A stretch of DNA of 64,000 nt from Pseudomonas graminis (GCF_004364335.1 NZ_SOCR01000008.1:186001-250000), one strand, 5' to 3'; positions 1 through 9,164 are shown, counted from the first letter of the stretch. Notes: a model not told the origin generated them from the letters alone. A program made the numbers and translations.

Positions 1-568
1 TGATCAGGTCCATGGTGTCGGACTGTGGACCCAGGTCCATCATCTTGCCGAAATCAGAACGCTTGATCGAGGTGGTGCCCTCGAAGCCAGCGCGGTAGCC
101 GCCCCATGGATCCTTGCCTTCACCCAGGAAGGTGGTCTTGACGGTGACCGGCTTGGTCACGCCGTGCAGGGTCAGGTCGCCGATCACGTCAGCCGTGGTC
201 TTGCCGTCAGCATTCTTGCCGACGTTAGTGACCTTGGTGGAAACGAACTTGGCGTCAGGATAGGTCGCGACGTCCAGGAAGTCCTTGCTGCTGATGTGCT
301 TGTCACGTTCAGCGTGGTTGGTGAAGACGCTGGCGGTCTTCAGGTCGATGCTGATCTTGCTGTCTTCAGGCTTGGCGGCGTCGAAGCTGAATGTGCCGGT
401 CCAGTCCTTGAACGTGCCGTAGATGAAGCTGTAGCCCAGGTGGCTGATCTTGAAGTTGATGAAGGCGTGCTGGCCTTCCTTGTCGATCGTGTAGTCAGCA
501 GCCATCGCCTGACCGGCAGTCAGCAAAGCGGTACCGAGGGCCAGTGCAGCAAGTGTTTTTTTCAACAT
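1..568 (-). CDS. YceI family periplasmic protein (C-terminus cut by window edge)
   Basis: YceI-like lipocalin-fold protein that binds a polyisoprenoid or similar amphiphile in the periplasm. The start is the ATG at 568-566, preceded by a GGAAG ribosome site eight bases upstream. Residues 1-22 form a Sec signal peptide ending AMA before ADYTID. The mature part shows the family features: the FKISHLGYS strand, a DAAKPEDSKISI segment, and late GDLTLHGVTKPV and RAGFEGTTSIKRSDFG motifs. The last few residues lie outside the window. It is 31 bases downstream of the cytochrome b561 gene on the same strand, a pairing common in Pseudomonas. In P. aeruginosa the YceI protein at this chromosomal position is PasP. 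Confidence 0.93.
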   Translation of the reverse strand, partial: MLKKTLAALALGTALLTAGQAMAADYTIDKEGQHAFINFKISHLGYSFIYGTFKDWTGTFSFDAAKPEDSKISIDLKTASVFTNHAERDKHISSKDFLDVATYPDAKFVSTKVTNVGKNADGKTTADVIGDLTLHGVTKPVTVKTTFLGEGKDPWGGYRAGFEGTTSIKRSDFGKMMDLGPQSDTMDLI

Positions 569-599
569 ACGTCATCTTCCTTTCCAGTTGAATTGAGTA

Positions 600-1151
600 T
601 CAGGCCTTGCGGCCAAGCATACGTACAAGCGTGGCATCACGATCAACGAAGTGATGCTTCAAAGCGGCCAGCCCGTGGAGTCCTGCGAATATCACCAGGG
701 TCCAGGCCAGGTACAAGTGCACGGTGCCCGCCACGTCTGCCTGGTCTGGCAGTCCGCTGATCAGTGCAGGCACTTCGAACAATCCAAACACCGGAATCCC
801 GACACCGTCTGCGGTGGAAATCAGGTAGCCGGCGAACATCACCAAAAACAGGTCCAGGTACAGAAACGCGTGCCCCAGTTTCGCAGCCGTTTTCACAAAC
901 CGGCTGTGCGTGGCAGGCGCTGGTGGCGGCGGACTGACGAAGCGCCAGATCACCCGGATCAGCATGAACAGGAACAGCGTGATGCCGATGCTCTTGTGCA
1001 GGTCCGGGCCGGCCTTGCGCCACGTGTCGTAATAGCCCAGGCCTACCATCCACAACCCTAGCGCAAACATGCCAAACACCGTCAGCGCGACACCCCAATG
1101 CAAAACGATGCTGACCCAGCCATAGCGAGAAGAAGAGTTGCGTAGCTGCAT
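600..1151 (-). CDS. Cytochrome b561 family protein
   Basis: Inner-membrane di-haem b-type cytochrome of the bacterial CybB/YodB kind, 183 residues (E. coli CybB is about 176). Four hydrophobic segments are visible near residues 12-34, 48-68, 88-112 and 143-168. Candidate haem-ligand histidines lie in VLHWG (helix 1), LHKS (start of helix 2) and the HLYLAW and GLHGL stretches of the last helix. It probably passes electrons between the quinone pool and a periplasmic acceptor; CybB oxidises superoxide, but the partner here is unknown. The short gap to yceI suggests a bicistronic mRNA with the cytochrome first. Confidence 0.92.
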   Translation of the reverse strand: MQLRNSSSRYGWVSIVLHWGVALTVFGMFALGLWMVGLGYYDTWRKAGPDLHKSIGITLFLFMLIRVIWRFVSPPPPAPATHSRFVKTAAKLGHAFLYLDLFLVMFAGYLISTADGVGIPVFGLFEVPALISGLPDQADVAGTVHLYLAWTLVIFAGLHGLAALKHHFVDRDATLVRMLGRKA

Positions 1152-1311
1152 GCTGAATATCCTGTAAGGGCCGAGGGAGAGACTAGCGGTTTATCTATCG
1201 AAAGAAAGCGCAAAATGTTGCTCTGAGGAATCAGGAAATCCGATTGAAATCTCCTGACATATTTTCGTCCGGATGAGATTAAGCCAGCGTTACGGTTCAT
1301 CCAGACGAAAA

Positions 1312-1345
1312 AAAGGCGCGGTATCAAGCCGCGCCTTCGTTTTCA
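1312..1345 (-). terminator. Rho-independent terminator of the amine oxidase gene
   Basis: Perfect 7-bp stem GGCGCGG/CCGCGCC with a six-base loop. On the minus strand it is followed by a run of T residues, which are the A-tract at about 1309-1315 on the plus strand. It lies just past the stop codon of the minus-strand gene ending at 1357. Confidence 0.85.
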
Positions 1346-1356
1346 GCCGTTACCGA

Positions 1357-3162
1357 TCAGTTTTTACTGTCGGTCGCGGGGGCTGCCGGAGTCGCGGCCG
1401 GAGTAGCCGGTGCCCCCTTGTCATCCTTAGCCTTGGCCGGCGCTTTTTTCGCAGCGTCGGTCTTGGCAGGGGCTTTGTGGGTGGTTGCCGGTTTAACCGG
1501 TGCCTTTTTGACGGGCTCCTTTTTCGCCGGTTCTTTCTTGGCCGGTGCCTTTTTCGCAGGCTCCACGACCGCAGGCTTGGCCGGCTCGACCGCCGGTGCT
1601 GGCGGCGGCGTTACCGGTGCAGGCACTGGAGCCGGGGCCGGAGCTGGAGCTGGCGCTTTCTCGGCCGGTTTCGGTTCAGGCTTGGAACCGCCGAACATGT
1701 TCGAGAAGAAACCGCCAATGCCGCCGCTGCTTTCTTTGGCCGGTTCAGGGGCCTTCGGTGGCGGCGCTTTGACCGGTTCGTACGATTTGCCTTCAGACAG
1801 ACCCTGCACCTGGATCGCCGCGCGCTGGCCGGAACGCAATGCGCCCTCCAGGGTGCCCGGGTACAAGGTGTCGGTGTGTTCGCCGGCAAACGCTACGCGC
1901 TGCAGCGGTCGTTCCCACAAGCGCCAGTATTTGCTGATCTGGCCCGGGCCGAACGCCAGGTAGGCGCCGCCGCTGGACGGGTCGATGCTGGAGCGACGCA
2001 GTTCATAACCGGTGAACGCGCCGCGCGCCTGTGGATAGAACGCCTGCATGCGGATCAGCACTTGATCCACCAGTTGCTTGTCGCCGAACGCTTGCATGAT
2101 GCGGGCGTTGTCGCCCGAGAGGTTGATCACGACGTTGGCGCCGCCCTTCAACGCAGGCTCGACCCACAACATGCCCAGGCCAGTGTTGCTGTAAATCTCG
2201 CCAGACATGCGCGCCTTGCTGTCCCAGACCGGGGTCTTGAACTTGAGCATGATCTGGTCGTGCCAGCCGTAGTTGGTGCTCTTGATCGCGCCCAGACGCT
2301 GGGCGTCCAGGGCCGGGGTCATCTGAATCTTGCTCAGCGCGCGCAACGGCACGGCCAACACGACATATTCGGCTTCGTAGCCCAGCGAACCGACCTTGAC
2401 GGTCACGCCGTCCTTGTCCTGATTGATGGCCGACACCGGCGAATTGGTCTTGATGACTTTCAGCTGTTTGACGAATTCCTCGGCCAACACGGCGCTGCCA
2501 CCCGGCAGGCGAGCGGCGCGACGGTCGCGGTCGTCAACGTTACGGTTAACCCGCGTTTGCTGCGCGAGGTACAGCAGCGACAGACGCGAAGGCTCGTCGT
2601 AGCGCGTACGAATCTCCTGATTGATCAGTTGGCGCGCAGTCGGTGGCAGGCTCAGACGGTCTAGCCAGTTGGCAACCGTGATCTGGTCCAGGGCAAACAG
2701 CGTGCTGTTGGCAGCCGGGTTGTCCGGGTCGGTGATCGAGCGGGCCAGATCATCAACCGCCGCTTCGTAGCGCTTGATGGCTTCGGCGGTCGCCGGTTGT
2801 TTAGTCGCCAGGTCGGCGCCAGTGAAGTACTCGCCTTCGATCAGGTAGCCCGGGGTCCGCACGAATTCCGGCGCGGGCACCGCTTTGATCTTGAAGCGAT
2901 CGAGGTATTGATTCAGCACCGGCTGGGCCTTGGCGTTGCCGATCCACTCGCTGCCGGCCAGACCGGAGCGGCCGCCGACGGTGGGTTTGGCTTCCAGCAA
3001 GGTCACTTGCCAGCCTTTGCTCTGCAGCTCGTAGGCCGTCGTGAGTCCCGCCAGACCGCCGCCGACGACAATCACCGTATGCGGTTTATCCACGGCAAGC
3101 GCTGAAGCGCTGACCAGCCCAACCATCACCAGCGCACAGGCGCGCAGCCAACCAGAAAGCAT
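1357..3162 (-). CDS. Secreted flavin monoamine oxidase family protein with Lys/Pro/Ala-rich tail
   Basis: FAD-dependent amine oxidase family, 601 residues. Residues 1-23 look like a signal peptide (hydrophobic core ending SASALA). The dinucleotide-binding motif IVVGGGLAGL follows immediately at about 30-40, and the C-terminal FAD motif appears as FAGEHTDTLYPGTLEGALRSG around 425-445. After about residue 455 the enzyme fold ends and a roughly 145-residue low-complexity tail begins. The tail has a glycine-rich piece (GGIGGFFSNMFGG), a Pro/Ala stretch, then repeats such as KKAPAKKEPAKK, and ends TDSKN. The substrate is unknown. The orthologous position in P. aeruginosa also carries an amine oxidase. 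The start codon has GGAG about eight bases upstream. Confidence 0.88.
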   Translation of the reverse strand: MLSGWLRACALVMVGLVSASALAVDKPHTVIVVGGGLAGLTTAYELQSKGWQVTLLEAKPTVGGRSGLAGSEWIGNAKAQPVLNQYLDRFKIKAVPAPEFVRTPGYLIEGEYFTGADLATKQPATAEAIKRYEAAVDDLARSITDPDNPAANSTLFALDQITVANWLDRLSLPPTARQLINQEIRTRYDEPSRLSLLYLAQQTRVNRNVDDRDRRAARLPGGSAVLAEEFVKQLKVIKTNSPVSAINQDKDGVTVKVGSLGYEAEYVVLAVPLRALSKIQMTPALDAQRLGAIKSTNYGWHDQIMLKFKTPVWDSKARMSGEIYSNTGLGMLWVEPALKGGANVVINLSGDNARIMQAFGDKQLVDQVLIRMQAFYPQARGAFTGYELRRSSIDPSSGGAYLAFGPGQISKYWRLWERPLQRVAFAGEHTDTLYPGTLEGALRSGQRAAIQVQGLSEGKSYEPVKAPPPKAPEPAKESSGGIGGFFSNMFGGSKPEPKPAEKAPAPAPAPAPVPAPVTPPPAPAVEPAKPAVVEPAKKAPAKKEPAKKEPVKKAPVKPATTHKAPAKTDAAKKAPAKAKDDKGAPATPAATPAAPATDSKN

Positions 3163-3397
3163 TCAGCGAACTCCGGAGAAAAACGGGGGGAATTGTCGGA
3201 TTTTGTTGTCCGATTTTTCGAAGAGCGCGAAGGATACGCGAGCCGCGAAACGCCCGCCAGCAATGTCCGTCAGGCTTGAAAACCGCGTTCGCGGCGATTG
3301 AAAGAACGCGCTAAAGGTTGTCCCGCTGGCATGCATTGCATAGGCTTGCGCGATTGTTTGCCCTCGCGCCATGCGAGCCGCTATGTGGAGAAGAGTA

Positions 3398-4804
3398 ATG
3401 GGCCTTAACGACCAGTGGATGCAGCGGGACCTGAAGGTCCTTTGGCACCCCTGCACCCAGATGAAAGACCACGAAAAATTGCCGCTGATTCCGATCAAGC
3501 GCGGTGAAGGGGTCTGGCTGGAGGACTTCGAAGGCAAGCGCTACCTCGACGCGGTCAGCTCGTGGTGGGTCAACGTATTCGGCCACGCCAACCCGCGCAT
3601 CAATCAACGCATCAAGGATCAGGTCGATCAGCTGGAGCACGTGATCCTGGCGGGTTTCAGCCATCAGCCGGTCATCGAGCTGTCCGAGCGTCTGGTGGCG
3701 ATGACGCCCGAAGGCCTGACGCGCTGCTTCTACGCCGACAACGGTTCGTCCTGCATCGAAGTCGCGCTGAAGATGAGCTTTCATTACTGGCTCAATCGCG
3801 GCAAGCCGGACAAGAAACGCTTCGTGACCCTGACCAACAGCTACCACGGCGAGACCATGGCGGCGATGGCGGTCGGCGACGTGCCGCTGTTCACCGAAAC
3901 CTACAAAGCGCTGCTGATGGACACCATCAAGGTGCCGAGCCCGGACTGCTACCACCGGCCTGAAGGCGTGAGCTGGGAGGATCATACCCGCACGATGTTC
4001 GCGGTAATGGAGCAGACCCTGGCCGAGCATCACGACAGCGTCGCGGCGGTGATCATCGAGCCGCTGATTCAAGGCGCGGGCGGCATGCGCATGTACGACC
4101 CGATCTACCTCAAGCTGCTGCGCGAGGCCTGCGACCGGTATGGCGTGCACCTGATTCATGACGAAATCGCCGTGGGCTTCGGTCGGACCGGGACCATGTT
4201 TGCCTGCGAGCAAGCCGGCATCCGTCCGGATTTCCTGTGCCTGTCCAAGGCGCTGACCGGCGGCTATCTGCCGTTGGCGGCGTGCATCACCACCGACGAT
4301 GTGTACGACGCCTTTTACGACGACTACCCGACCCTGCGCGCCTTTCTGCACTCCCACAGTTACACCGGCAACCCGCTGGCGTGCGCGGCGGCGTTGGCGA
4401 CGCTGGATATTTTCGAGCAAGACAATGTTATCGAAAACAACAAGGCGCTGGCCCAGCGCATGAAGACCGCGACGGCCCATCTGGTCGATCACCCGAACGT
4501 CGCTGAAGTTCGGCAGACCGGGATGGCGATCGCTATCGAGATGGTGCAGGACAAGGCCACTAAAACGCCGTATCCGTGGCAGGAACGGCGCGGGCTGAAG
4601 GTGTTCGAGCACGCGCTGACCCGAGGTGCATTGCTGCGTCCGCTGGGCAGCGTGGTGTACTTCCTGCCGCCTTACGTGATCACGCCAGAGCAGATCGACT
4701 TTCTGGCCGAGGTGGCGACCGAAGGAATCGACATCGCGACGCGCAGCAGCGTGAGTGTGGCGGTGAGAGAGAACTTCCATCCGGATTTTCGTGATCCGGG
4801 GTAG
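3398..4804 (+). CDS. bioA: Adenosylmethionine-8-amino-7-oxononanoate aminotransferase
   Basis: PLP enzyme of biotin synthesis that converts 8-amino-7-oxononanoate to 7,8-diaminononanoate using S-adenosylmethionine as amino donor. Length is 468 residues. The N-terminus WHPCTQMKDHE is characteristic of BioA, as are SSWWVNVFGHANPRI, the DNGSSCIEVALKM cofactor-phosphate region and the HDEIAVGFGRTG motif. The PLP lysine lies in CLSKALTGGYLPLA (about residue 283), followed by HSHSYTGNPLACAAA. The chosen start has GGAG eight bases upstream; an upstream in-frame ATG at 3371 lacks this. No other bio gene is nearby, as is usual for Pseudomonas, where bioA is unlinked from bioBFHCD. Confidence 0.96.
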   Translation: MGLNDQWMQRDLKVLWHPCTQMKDHEKLPLIPIKRGEGVWLEDFEGKRYLDAVSSWWVNVFGHANPRINQRIKDQVDQLEHVILAGFSHQPVIELSERLVAMTPEGLTRCFYADNGSSCIEVALKMSFHYWLNRGKPDKKRFVTLTNSYHGETMAAMAVGDVPLFTETYKALLMDTIKVPSPDCYHRPEGVSWEDHTRTMFAVMEQTLAEHHDSVAAVIIEPLIQGAGGMRMYDPIYLKLLREACDRYGVHLIHDEIAVGFGRTGTMFACEQAGIRPDFLCLSKALTGGYLPLAACITTDDVYDAFYDDYPTLRAFLHSHSYTGNPLACAAALATLDIFEQDNVIENNKALAQRMKTATAHLVDHPNVAEVRQTGMAIAIEMVQDKATKTPYPWQERRGLKVFEHALTRGALLRPLGSVVYFLPPYVITPEQIDFLAEVATEGIDIATRSSVSVAVRENFHPDFRDPG

Positions 4805-4851
4805 CCCTGTACGGGCTGCCGTGACTTCCGCCCGATGATGGCGATCGCACT

Positions 4852-4938
4852 GTGGGAGCCGGCTTGCTGGCGAATGCGGTGTGTCATTCAACACAAATGA
4901 ACATGACCCAACGCGTTCGCCAGCAAGCCGGCTCCTAC
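4852..4938. repeat. REPIN, family A
   Basis: Two inverted REP units (core GCCGGCTTGCTGGCGAA) at 4852-4874 and 4916-4938 enclose a short unique loop, between bioA and rsmE. Both arms are intact. Confidence 0.9.
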
Positions 4939-4976
4939 AAAGTGCGTTCGCGATACCTCTTCAAAGAGAAACAACC

Positions 4977-5696
4977 ATGAGACTGTCCCGCTTTTTCGTC
5001 GATGCCACCCTGAGCCTCGGTGAGCACGAACTGCCAGAGGCCCAGGCCCACTACATCAGCCGCGTGTTGCGCATGTCCGAAGGCGACGCGGTGCAGCTGT
5101 TCGATGGTTCGGGCAACGAGTTCCGCGCCACGCTGGCGGAAGTCGGCAAAAAGCATCTGCGGGTGCAGGTGACCGAAAGCTTCGCCGGCCAGCCGGGGTC
5201 TCCGCTGCACATCCATCTCGGCCAGGGCCTCTCAAGGGGCGAACGGATGGACTGGGCGATCCAGAAAGCCACCGAGCTGGGCGTGACGCAGATTACCCCG
5301 ATCATCAGCGAGCGCTGCGAAGTGCGCTTGAAAGACGAGCGAGCAGAAAAGCGTCAGGCGCACTGGCAGCAGATCGCGATCAGCGCGTGCGAACAGTGCG
5401 GGCGATCGGTGGTGCCGGTGATCCATGGGCCGGTGACCCTGGCCGAGTGGCTCAAGCAGACCGAAGCGGACCTGAAGCTGGTGCTGCACCCGGTCGCGGC
5501 GCCGCTGACCAGTCATGAAAAGCCCGGCAGTCTGGCGTTTCTGATCGGTCCTGAAGGCGGGTTGAATGACGCCGAAGTGGCTCAGGCGCAGGACGCCGGT
5601 TTCCACGCCGCCCGCCTCGGCCCCCGCGTGCTGCGCACCGAAACCGCGCCAGTGGTGGCGCTGAGCATCGCGCAACAGTTGTGGGGGGATTTTTAG
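4977..5696 (+). CDS. rsmE: 16S rRNA m3U1498 methyltransferase
   Basis: SPOUT-class RNA methyltransferase that methylates N3 of U1498 in 16S rRNA using SAM; 239 residues, normal for the family. The N-terminal PUA-like part starts MRLSRFFVD and contains HYISRVLRM. The C-terminal knot shows KATELGVTQITP, SERCEVRL, ACEQCGRS and the SAM-site segment LIGPEGGLNDAEV, then LGPRVLRTETAP. The ATG at 4977 is chosen because it gives the family N-terminus; the reading frame is open further upstream through the REPIN. It follows bioA, as in P. aeruginosa. Confidence 0.96.
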   Translation: MRLSRFFVDATLSLGEHELPEAQAHYISRVLRMSEGDAVQLFDGSGNEFRATLAEVGKKHLRVQVTESFAGQPGSPLHIHLGQGLSRGERMDWAIQKATELGVTQITPIISERCEVRLKDERAEKRQAHWQQIAISACEQCGRSVVPVIHGPVTLAEWLKQTEADLKLVLHPVAAPLTSHEKPGSLAFLIGPEGGLNDAEVAQAQDAGFHAARLGPRVLRTETAPVVALSIAQQLWGDF

Positions 5697-5719
5697 TACG
5701 GGAAAGCGCAGATCACACT

Positions 5720-5806
5720 GTAGGAGCCGGCTTGCTGGCGAATGCGGGGTGTCATCCAATAAATGATCCGCCCACCTGCCGGGTTCGCCAGCAAGCCGGC
5801 TCCTAC
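5720..5806. repeat. REPIN, family A
   Basis: Head GTAGGAGCCGGCTTGCTGG at 5720 and inverted tail ending CTCCTAC at 5806, between convergent rsmE and the hydantoinase gene. No clear terminator is seen there, so the repeat may be the only transcript-end structure. Confidence 0.9.
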
Positions 5807-5874
5807 GGTTTTTGTCTCGCCCGTAATCCACGGGGAGCCCAATCAAGTCTGTGTTATTGACGCGCACTGGGAAA

Positions 5875-7311
5875 TCACTCCGGCAATTCCGACGCCCGTC
5901 GCCGTGCCTTGGCGGGTTCTGGCCGGGCGCAAGGCAAAAACTCTCCACGCCCCGGTTCACCCAACGGGCCGCCATCCCACACCCGTTCCCCTCTGGCGAA
6001 GGTGATCGCCGGCCATGCCGTCAAACGCATCCCCTCGTACGGGGTGTAATCGACGTTGTGGTGCAGCATTTCGTTGGTCAGCTCGATGTTCAGATCTTCA
6101 TCCCAGATCACCAGGTCCGCGTCCGACCCAATCGCGATGCTGCCCTTGCGCGGATACAAACCGTACAGCCGCGCCGCATTGGTGGCGGTCAGCGCGACAA
6201 AGGCCTGCGGCGTGATTCGCCCCTTGCGCACGCCTTCCGACCAGAGCAGCGCCATGCGCGTCTCGACGCCCGGAATGCCATTGGCCACTTCGGAAAACGG
6301 CGCCGTTTCGCCGTGGGCACGTTTGCCGTCCGGGCCGCCGTAGCGAAACGGCGCGTGATCCGATGAGAACACTTCAAACGAGCCATTCTGCAGGCCGTCC
6401 CAGACCACCTGCTGATTGCCGGCGTCTCTGGGCGGCGGGCTGCAGATGCATTTGGCGCCTTCGAAGCTGTCATCGCAGCCCAGCGAATCCGCGGTCAGAA
6501 ACAGATACTGCGGGCAGGTTTCACCGTAGACCTTCAAGCCGTGGCTCTGCGCCCAGCGGATCTGCTCGATGGCCTCGCGCCCCGACACATGGACGATGAG
6601 AATCGGCACATCCACCAGCTCGGCCAGCGCAATGGCCCGGTGCGTGGCCTCGCGCTCGACCAGCATCGGCCGGGACGTGGCGTGATAACGCGGCGCGCTG
6701 TGGCCGGCGGCGAGCAGGCGCTCGGTCAACCAAGCGATGCAGTCGCTGTTTTCGGCGTGGAGCATCACCATTGCGCCATCTGCCCGGGCCACCGACAGGG
6801 TTTCCAGGATCTCGCGGTCGTTGAGCTTCAGGGCGTCGTAGGTCATGTAGATCTTGAAAGAGGTGTAGCCCTCGGCAATCAGCTCGGGCAGCTCGCGGCG
6901 CAGCACGTCTTCGGTGGGGTCGGTGACGATGAGGTGAAACGCGTAATCGATCAGCGCCCGACCGTCCGCGCGGCGGTGGTAATCCTCCACCGCCGCCCGC
7001 AGGGTCTGGCCCTTCTGCTGGCAGGCAAAGGGAATCACCGTTGTCGTCCCGCCACACGCCGCCGAGCGGGTGCCGCTTTCGAAGTCATCGGCCATGACCG
7101 AACCGTCGCCGGTCGGCTGATCCAGGTGCACATGGCTGTCGATCCCGCCGGGCGTCACGGTTCGCCCCCGCGCATCGACTTCCTGCGCGGCACCTTGCAG
7201 ACCAAGCCCCAGCGCGACAATTCGGCCGTCGCGCACGCCGATGTCGCACAGGAAGCCGTCCGCCGCCGTCACCACATTGGCGTTGCGGATGATCAGATCA
7301 AAAGCCTGCAT
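5875..7311 (-). CDS. Dihydropyrimidinase / D-hydantoinase-type cyclic amidohydrolase
   Basis: Binuclear-metal amidohydrolase of the hydantoinase group that opens cyclic ureides such as dihydropyrimidines or hydantoins; 478 residues. All metal-site features are intact: HVH in GGIDSHVHLDQP near residue 60, the carboxylated lysine in YTSFKIYMTY near 150, His in MLHAEN, His in IVHVSG, and Asp in FSSDHAPF near 312. The ATG at 7311 is chosen over a GTG at 7320 because GGGAG lies eight bases before the ATG but abuts the GTG. It is the last gene of the minus-strand operon beginning at 12671, 13 bases after the PuuE-like gene. The exact substrate cannot be read from the sequence. Confidence 0.88.
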   Translation of the reverse strand: MQAFDLIIRNANVVTAADGFLCDIGVRDGRIVALGLGLQGAAQEVDARGRTVTPGGIDSHVHLDQPTGDGSVMADDFESGTRSAACGGTTTVIPFACQQKGQTLRAAVEDYHRRADGRALIDYAFHLIVTDPTEDVLRRELPELIAEGYTSFKIYMTYDALKLNDREILETLSVARADGAMVMLHAENSDCIAWLTERLLAAGHSAPRYHATSRPMLVEREATHRAIALAELVDVPILIVHVSGREAIEQIRWAQSHGLKVYGETCPQYLFLTADSLGCDDSFEGAKCICSPPPRDAGNQQVVWDGLQNGSFEVFSSDHAPFRYGGPDGKRAHGETAPFSEVANGIPGVETRMALLWSEGVRKGRITPQAFVALTATNAARLYGLYPRKGSIAIGSDADLVIWDEDLNIELTNEMLHHNVDYTPYEGMRLTAWPAITFARGERVWDGGPLGEPGRGEFLPCARPEPAKARRRASELPE

Positions 7312-7324
7312 GTCGTTCACTCCC

Positions 7325-8221
7325 TCAGGCGCGGGTCAGCCAGGCCTTGGCGATCTCTTCGCGGGTGGTGAACCAGACGCCTTCGCGGGCCTGGGCGTAC
7401 TCGATGAAGTGCCTGATCGCGCGGACCCGCCCAGGACGCCCGACCATGCGCGGGTGCAGCCCGATGGACATCATTCGCAGGCCTTCGGCGGACTCTTCGT
7501 ACAGCACATCGAAGCTTTCCTTCATGTACTCGAGGAAATCGGACGCTTGCGAAAGGCCCGGGGAGTTCCAGTAGCGGAAGTCGTTGACGTCGCTGGTGTA
7601 CGGCACCACCAGATGCTGCTTGCCCTCGACGTCGACGAAATACGGCACGTCGTCGTTGTAGGCATCTGAGTCGTAGAGAAACCCGCCCTCTTCCGCCACC
7701 AGCCGTCGCGTATGGACGCTGGCGCCGTAGCGGCAATACCAGCCCACTGGACGCTTTCCGCAGGTGCGCTCGAACGACTCGATCGCCAGGCGAATGTGCT
7801 CGCGCTCCTCGGCCTCGGTCAGGCGGAACACTTCCTCCCAACGATAACCGTGGCTGCAGATTTCATGGCCCAGCTCGACCGCTGCCTTAGCGACATCCGG
7901 GTTCTGCTCGAAGGCCACTGCGCAGGCATGAAAGGTCGCCGGGACGTTGGCCTGTTGCAGGATGTCGAGGATCCGCCAGATGCCGACGCGGGCGCCGTAT
8001 TCGTACATCGATTCCATCGCCAGATTTCGCACACCGTCGGGAAACTGATAGCTGCCCCACTCGGTCATGCTCTCCTGGTCGGGATCGCCCATGGCCAGGG
8101 AACGCTCGGAGCCTTCTTCGTAATTGATGACAAAGTTGACGGCCAGACGCGCGCCGTTAGGCCAGGTGCCTTGGGGACGCTGCCGGCCGTAGCCGACCAG
8201 ATCTCGAATGGGTGATGCCAT
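7325..8221 (-). CDS. PuuE-like polysaccharide deacetylase-fold hydrolase (allantoinase-like)
   Basis: NodB/polysaccharide deacetylase fold of the PuuE branch, 298 residues. PuuE enzymes open allantoin without the usual metal site. The N-terminus RDLVGYGRQRPQ followed by WPNGARLAVNFVINYEEG is very close to the PuuE pattern. GHEICSHGYRW near residue 120, PVGWYCRYGASVHTRR near 155 and LHPRMVGRPGRVRAI near 262 also match. Pairing with a hydantoinase suggests action on a ureide or N-carbamoyl compound. No other purine-degradation gene (uricase, ureidoglycolate lyase) is present, so the substrate may not be allantoin. AGGAG lies about ten bases before the ATG. Confidence 0.82.
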   Translation of the reverse strand: MASPIRDLVGYGRQRPQGTWPNGARLAVNFVINYEEGSERSLAMGDPDQESMTEWGSYQFPDGVRNLAMESMYEYGARVGIWRILDILQQANVPATFHACAVAFEQNPDVAKAAVELGHEICSHGYRWEEVFRLTEAEEREHIRLAIESFERTCGKRPVGWYCRYGASVHTRRLVAEEGGFLYDSDAYNDDVPYFVDVEGKQHLVVPYTSDVNDFRYWNSPGLSQASDFLEYMKESFDVLYEESAEGLRMMSIGLHPRMVGRPGRVRAIRHFIEYAQAREGVWFTTREEIAKAWLTRA

Positions 8222-8273
8222 AGATGCCTACTCCTGCAACGTTCGAACAGTCGTCAGACCGCCAAGCCGGGGC

Positions 8274-9146
8274 TCAGCAGTCGATGGTTTTCAGTGCATC
8301 GTAGTCAGGACCATCGAGGTTCTGCCCGGTGCGAAACGCCAGGCCCATGGCCAGGGTCTGCGCAATGCAGAACGCAGCGGTCAACGAGCGAAAGCCCAGC
8401 AGTTCGGCGTCGTTGACCTCGATCATCACCGACGCGGTTTGTCCGATGGGGCTGAGAATGCTGTCAGTGATCGCCACGATGGGCGTCCCAGCCGCGACGG
8501 CTTGCTCACAGGCGTCGATGGTTTCCTGCGCGTAGGGCGGAAAACTCACCGCCACCAGCACGTCATCGCCGTGCAGTGCGCCGACTTGTTCCCTCAGGCT
8601 TCCGCCCAGACCGCTGATGTGTACCGCACGACGTCCTACGCGGCTAAGCGCGTAACTCAGGTAGGACGCCATAGGAAAAGAGCGCCGCATGCCGACCACG
8701 AAGGTGGTGCGCGCCTGCTCCAACAGCTCGATGGCGCGTTCGATGGCCTCGACTTGCTCGCCTTCGGCCAGGTGCTCCAGCGAAACGATATTCGCGCGGC
8801 TGAACGCCGAAAGCATGGCGCCCACGTCGGTGGGATCATCGAGCAATTGCTCGCCGCGATAGTGCCGAATGCGTTCTTTGAAACTGCCCTGTCCGGCCTG
8901 CTGCAACGGTTGCTTGAACAAGCGCTGCAGATCGCTGAAGCCGCCGAAGCCCAGCGCCTGGGCCAGTCGAATGAACGCAGACGACGGGATGCCGGAGATC
9001 TTCGCCAGCGCCGCGACCGTGTTCAGCGCCACGTCGTGGGGGTGCTCGTTCAGGTAATGCGCGGCATCACGCTGCCGCGCGGTCAGGCGTTCCTGATGTT
9101 CGACGATGGCGGCACGCAGCTCGGCCAGGGTTTGGGGTACAGGCAT
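8274..9146 (-). CDS. MurR/RpiR family transcriptional regulator
   Basis: One-domain-plus-sensor regulator of 290 residues. An N-terminal RpiR helix-turn-helix spans about residues 1-80 (NTVAALAKISGIPSSAFIRLAQALGF), followed by a SIS domain at about 130-265 (TTFVVGMRRSFPMAS, VAVSFPPYAQET, GTPIVAITDS). SIS domains usually sense a phosphosugar, but this subgroup often sits with amino acid or ureide genes. It is encoded inside the operon, between the class V PLP enzyme and the PuuE-like gene, so it probably controls that operon through its own promoter region upstream of 12671. Confidence 0.88.
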   Translation of the reverse strand: MPVPQTLAELRAAIVEHQERLTARQRDAAHYLNEHPHDVALNTVAALAKISGIPSSAFIRLAQALGFGGFSDLQRLFKQPLQQAGQGSFKERIRHYRGEQLLDDPTDVGAMLSAFSRANIVSLEHLAEGEQVEAIERAIELLEQARTTFVVGMRRSFPMASYLSYALSRVGRRAVHISGLGGSLREQVGALHGDDVLVAVSFPPYAQETIDACEQAVAAGTPIVAITDSILSPIGQTASVMIEVNDAELLGFRSLTAAFCIAQTLAMGLAFRTGQNLDGPDYDALKTIDC

Positions 9147-9164
9147 AAAAAGGCTCGATAGAAG

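Noticed and set aside
1273..2664. Long plus-strand frame (463 codons) opposite the amine oxidase gene
   Set aside because: It is an Arg/Gly/Phe-rich antisense of a gene with signal peptide, FAD motifs and terminator on the other strand; no domain is visible.
3311..4894. 527-codon minus-strand frame covering bioA
   Set aside because: bioA has every catalytic motif and a ribosome site; the antisense frame is His/Arg/Gln-rich without recognisable motifs.
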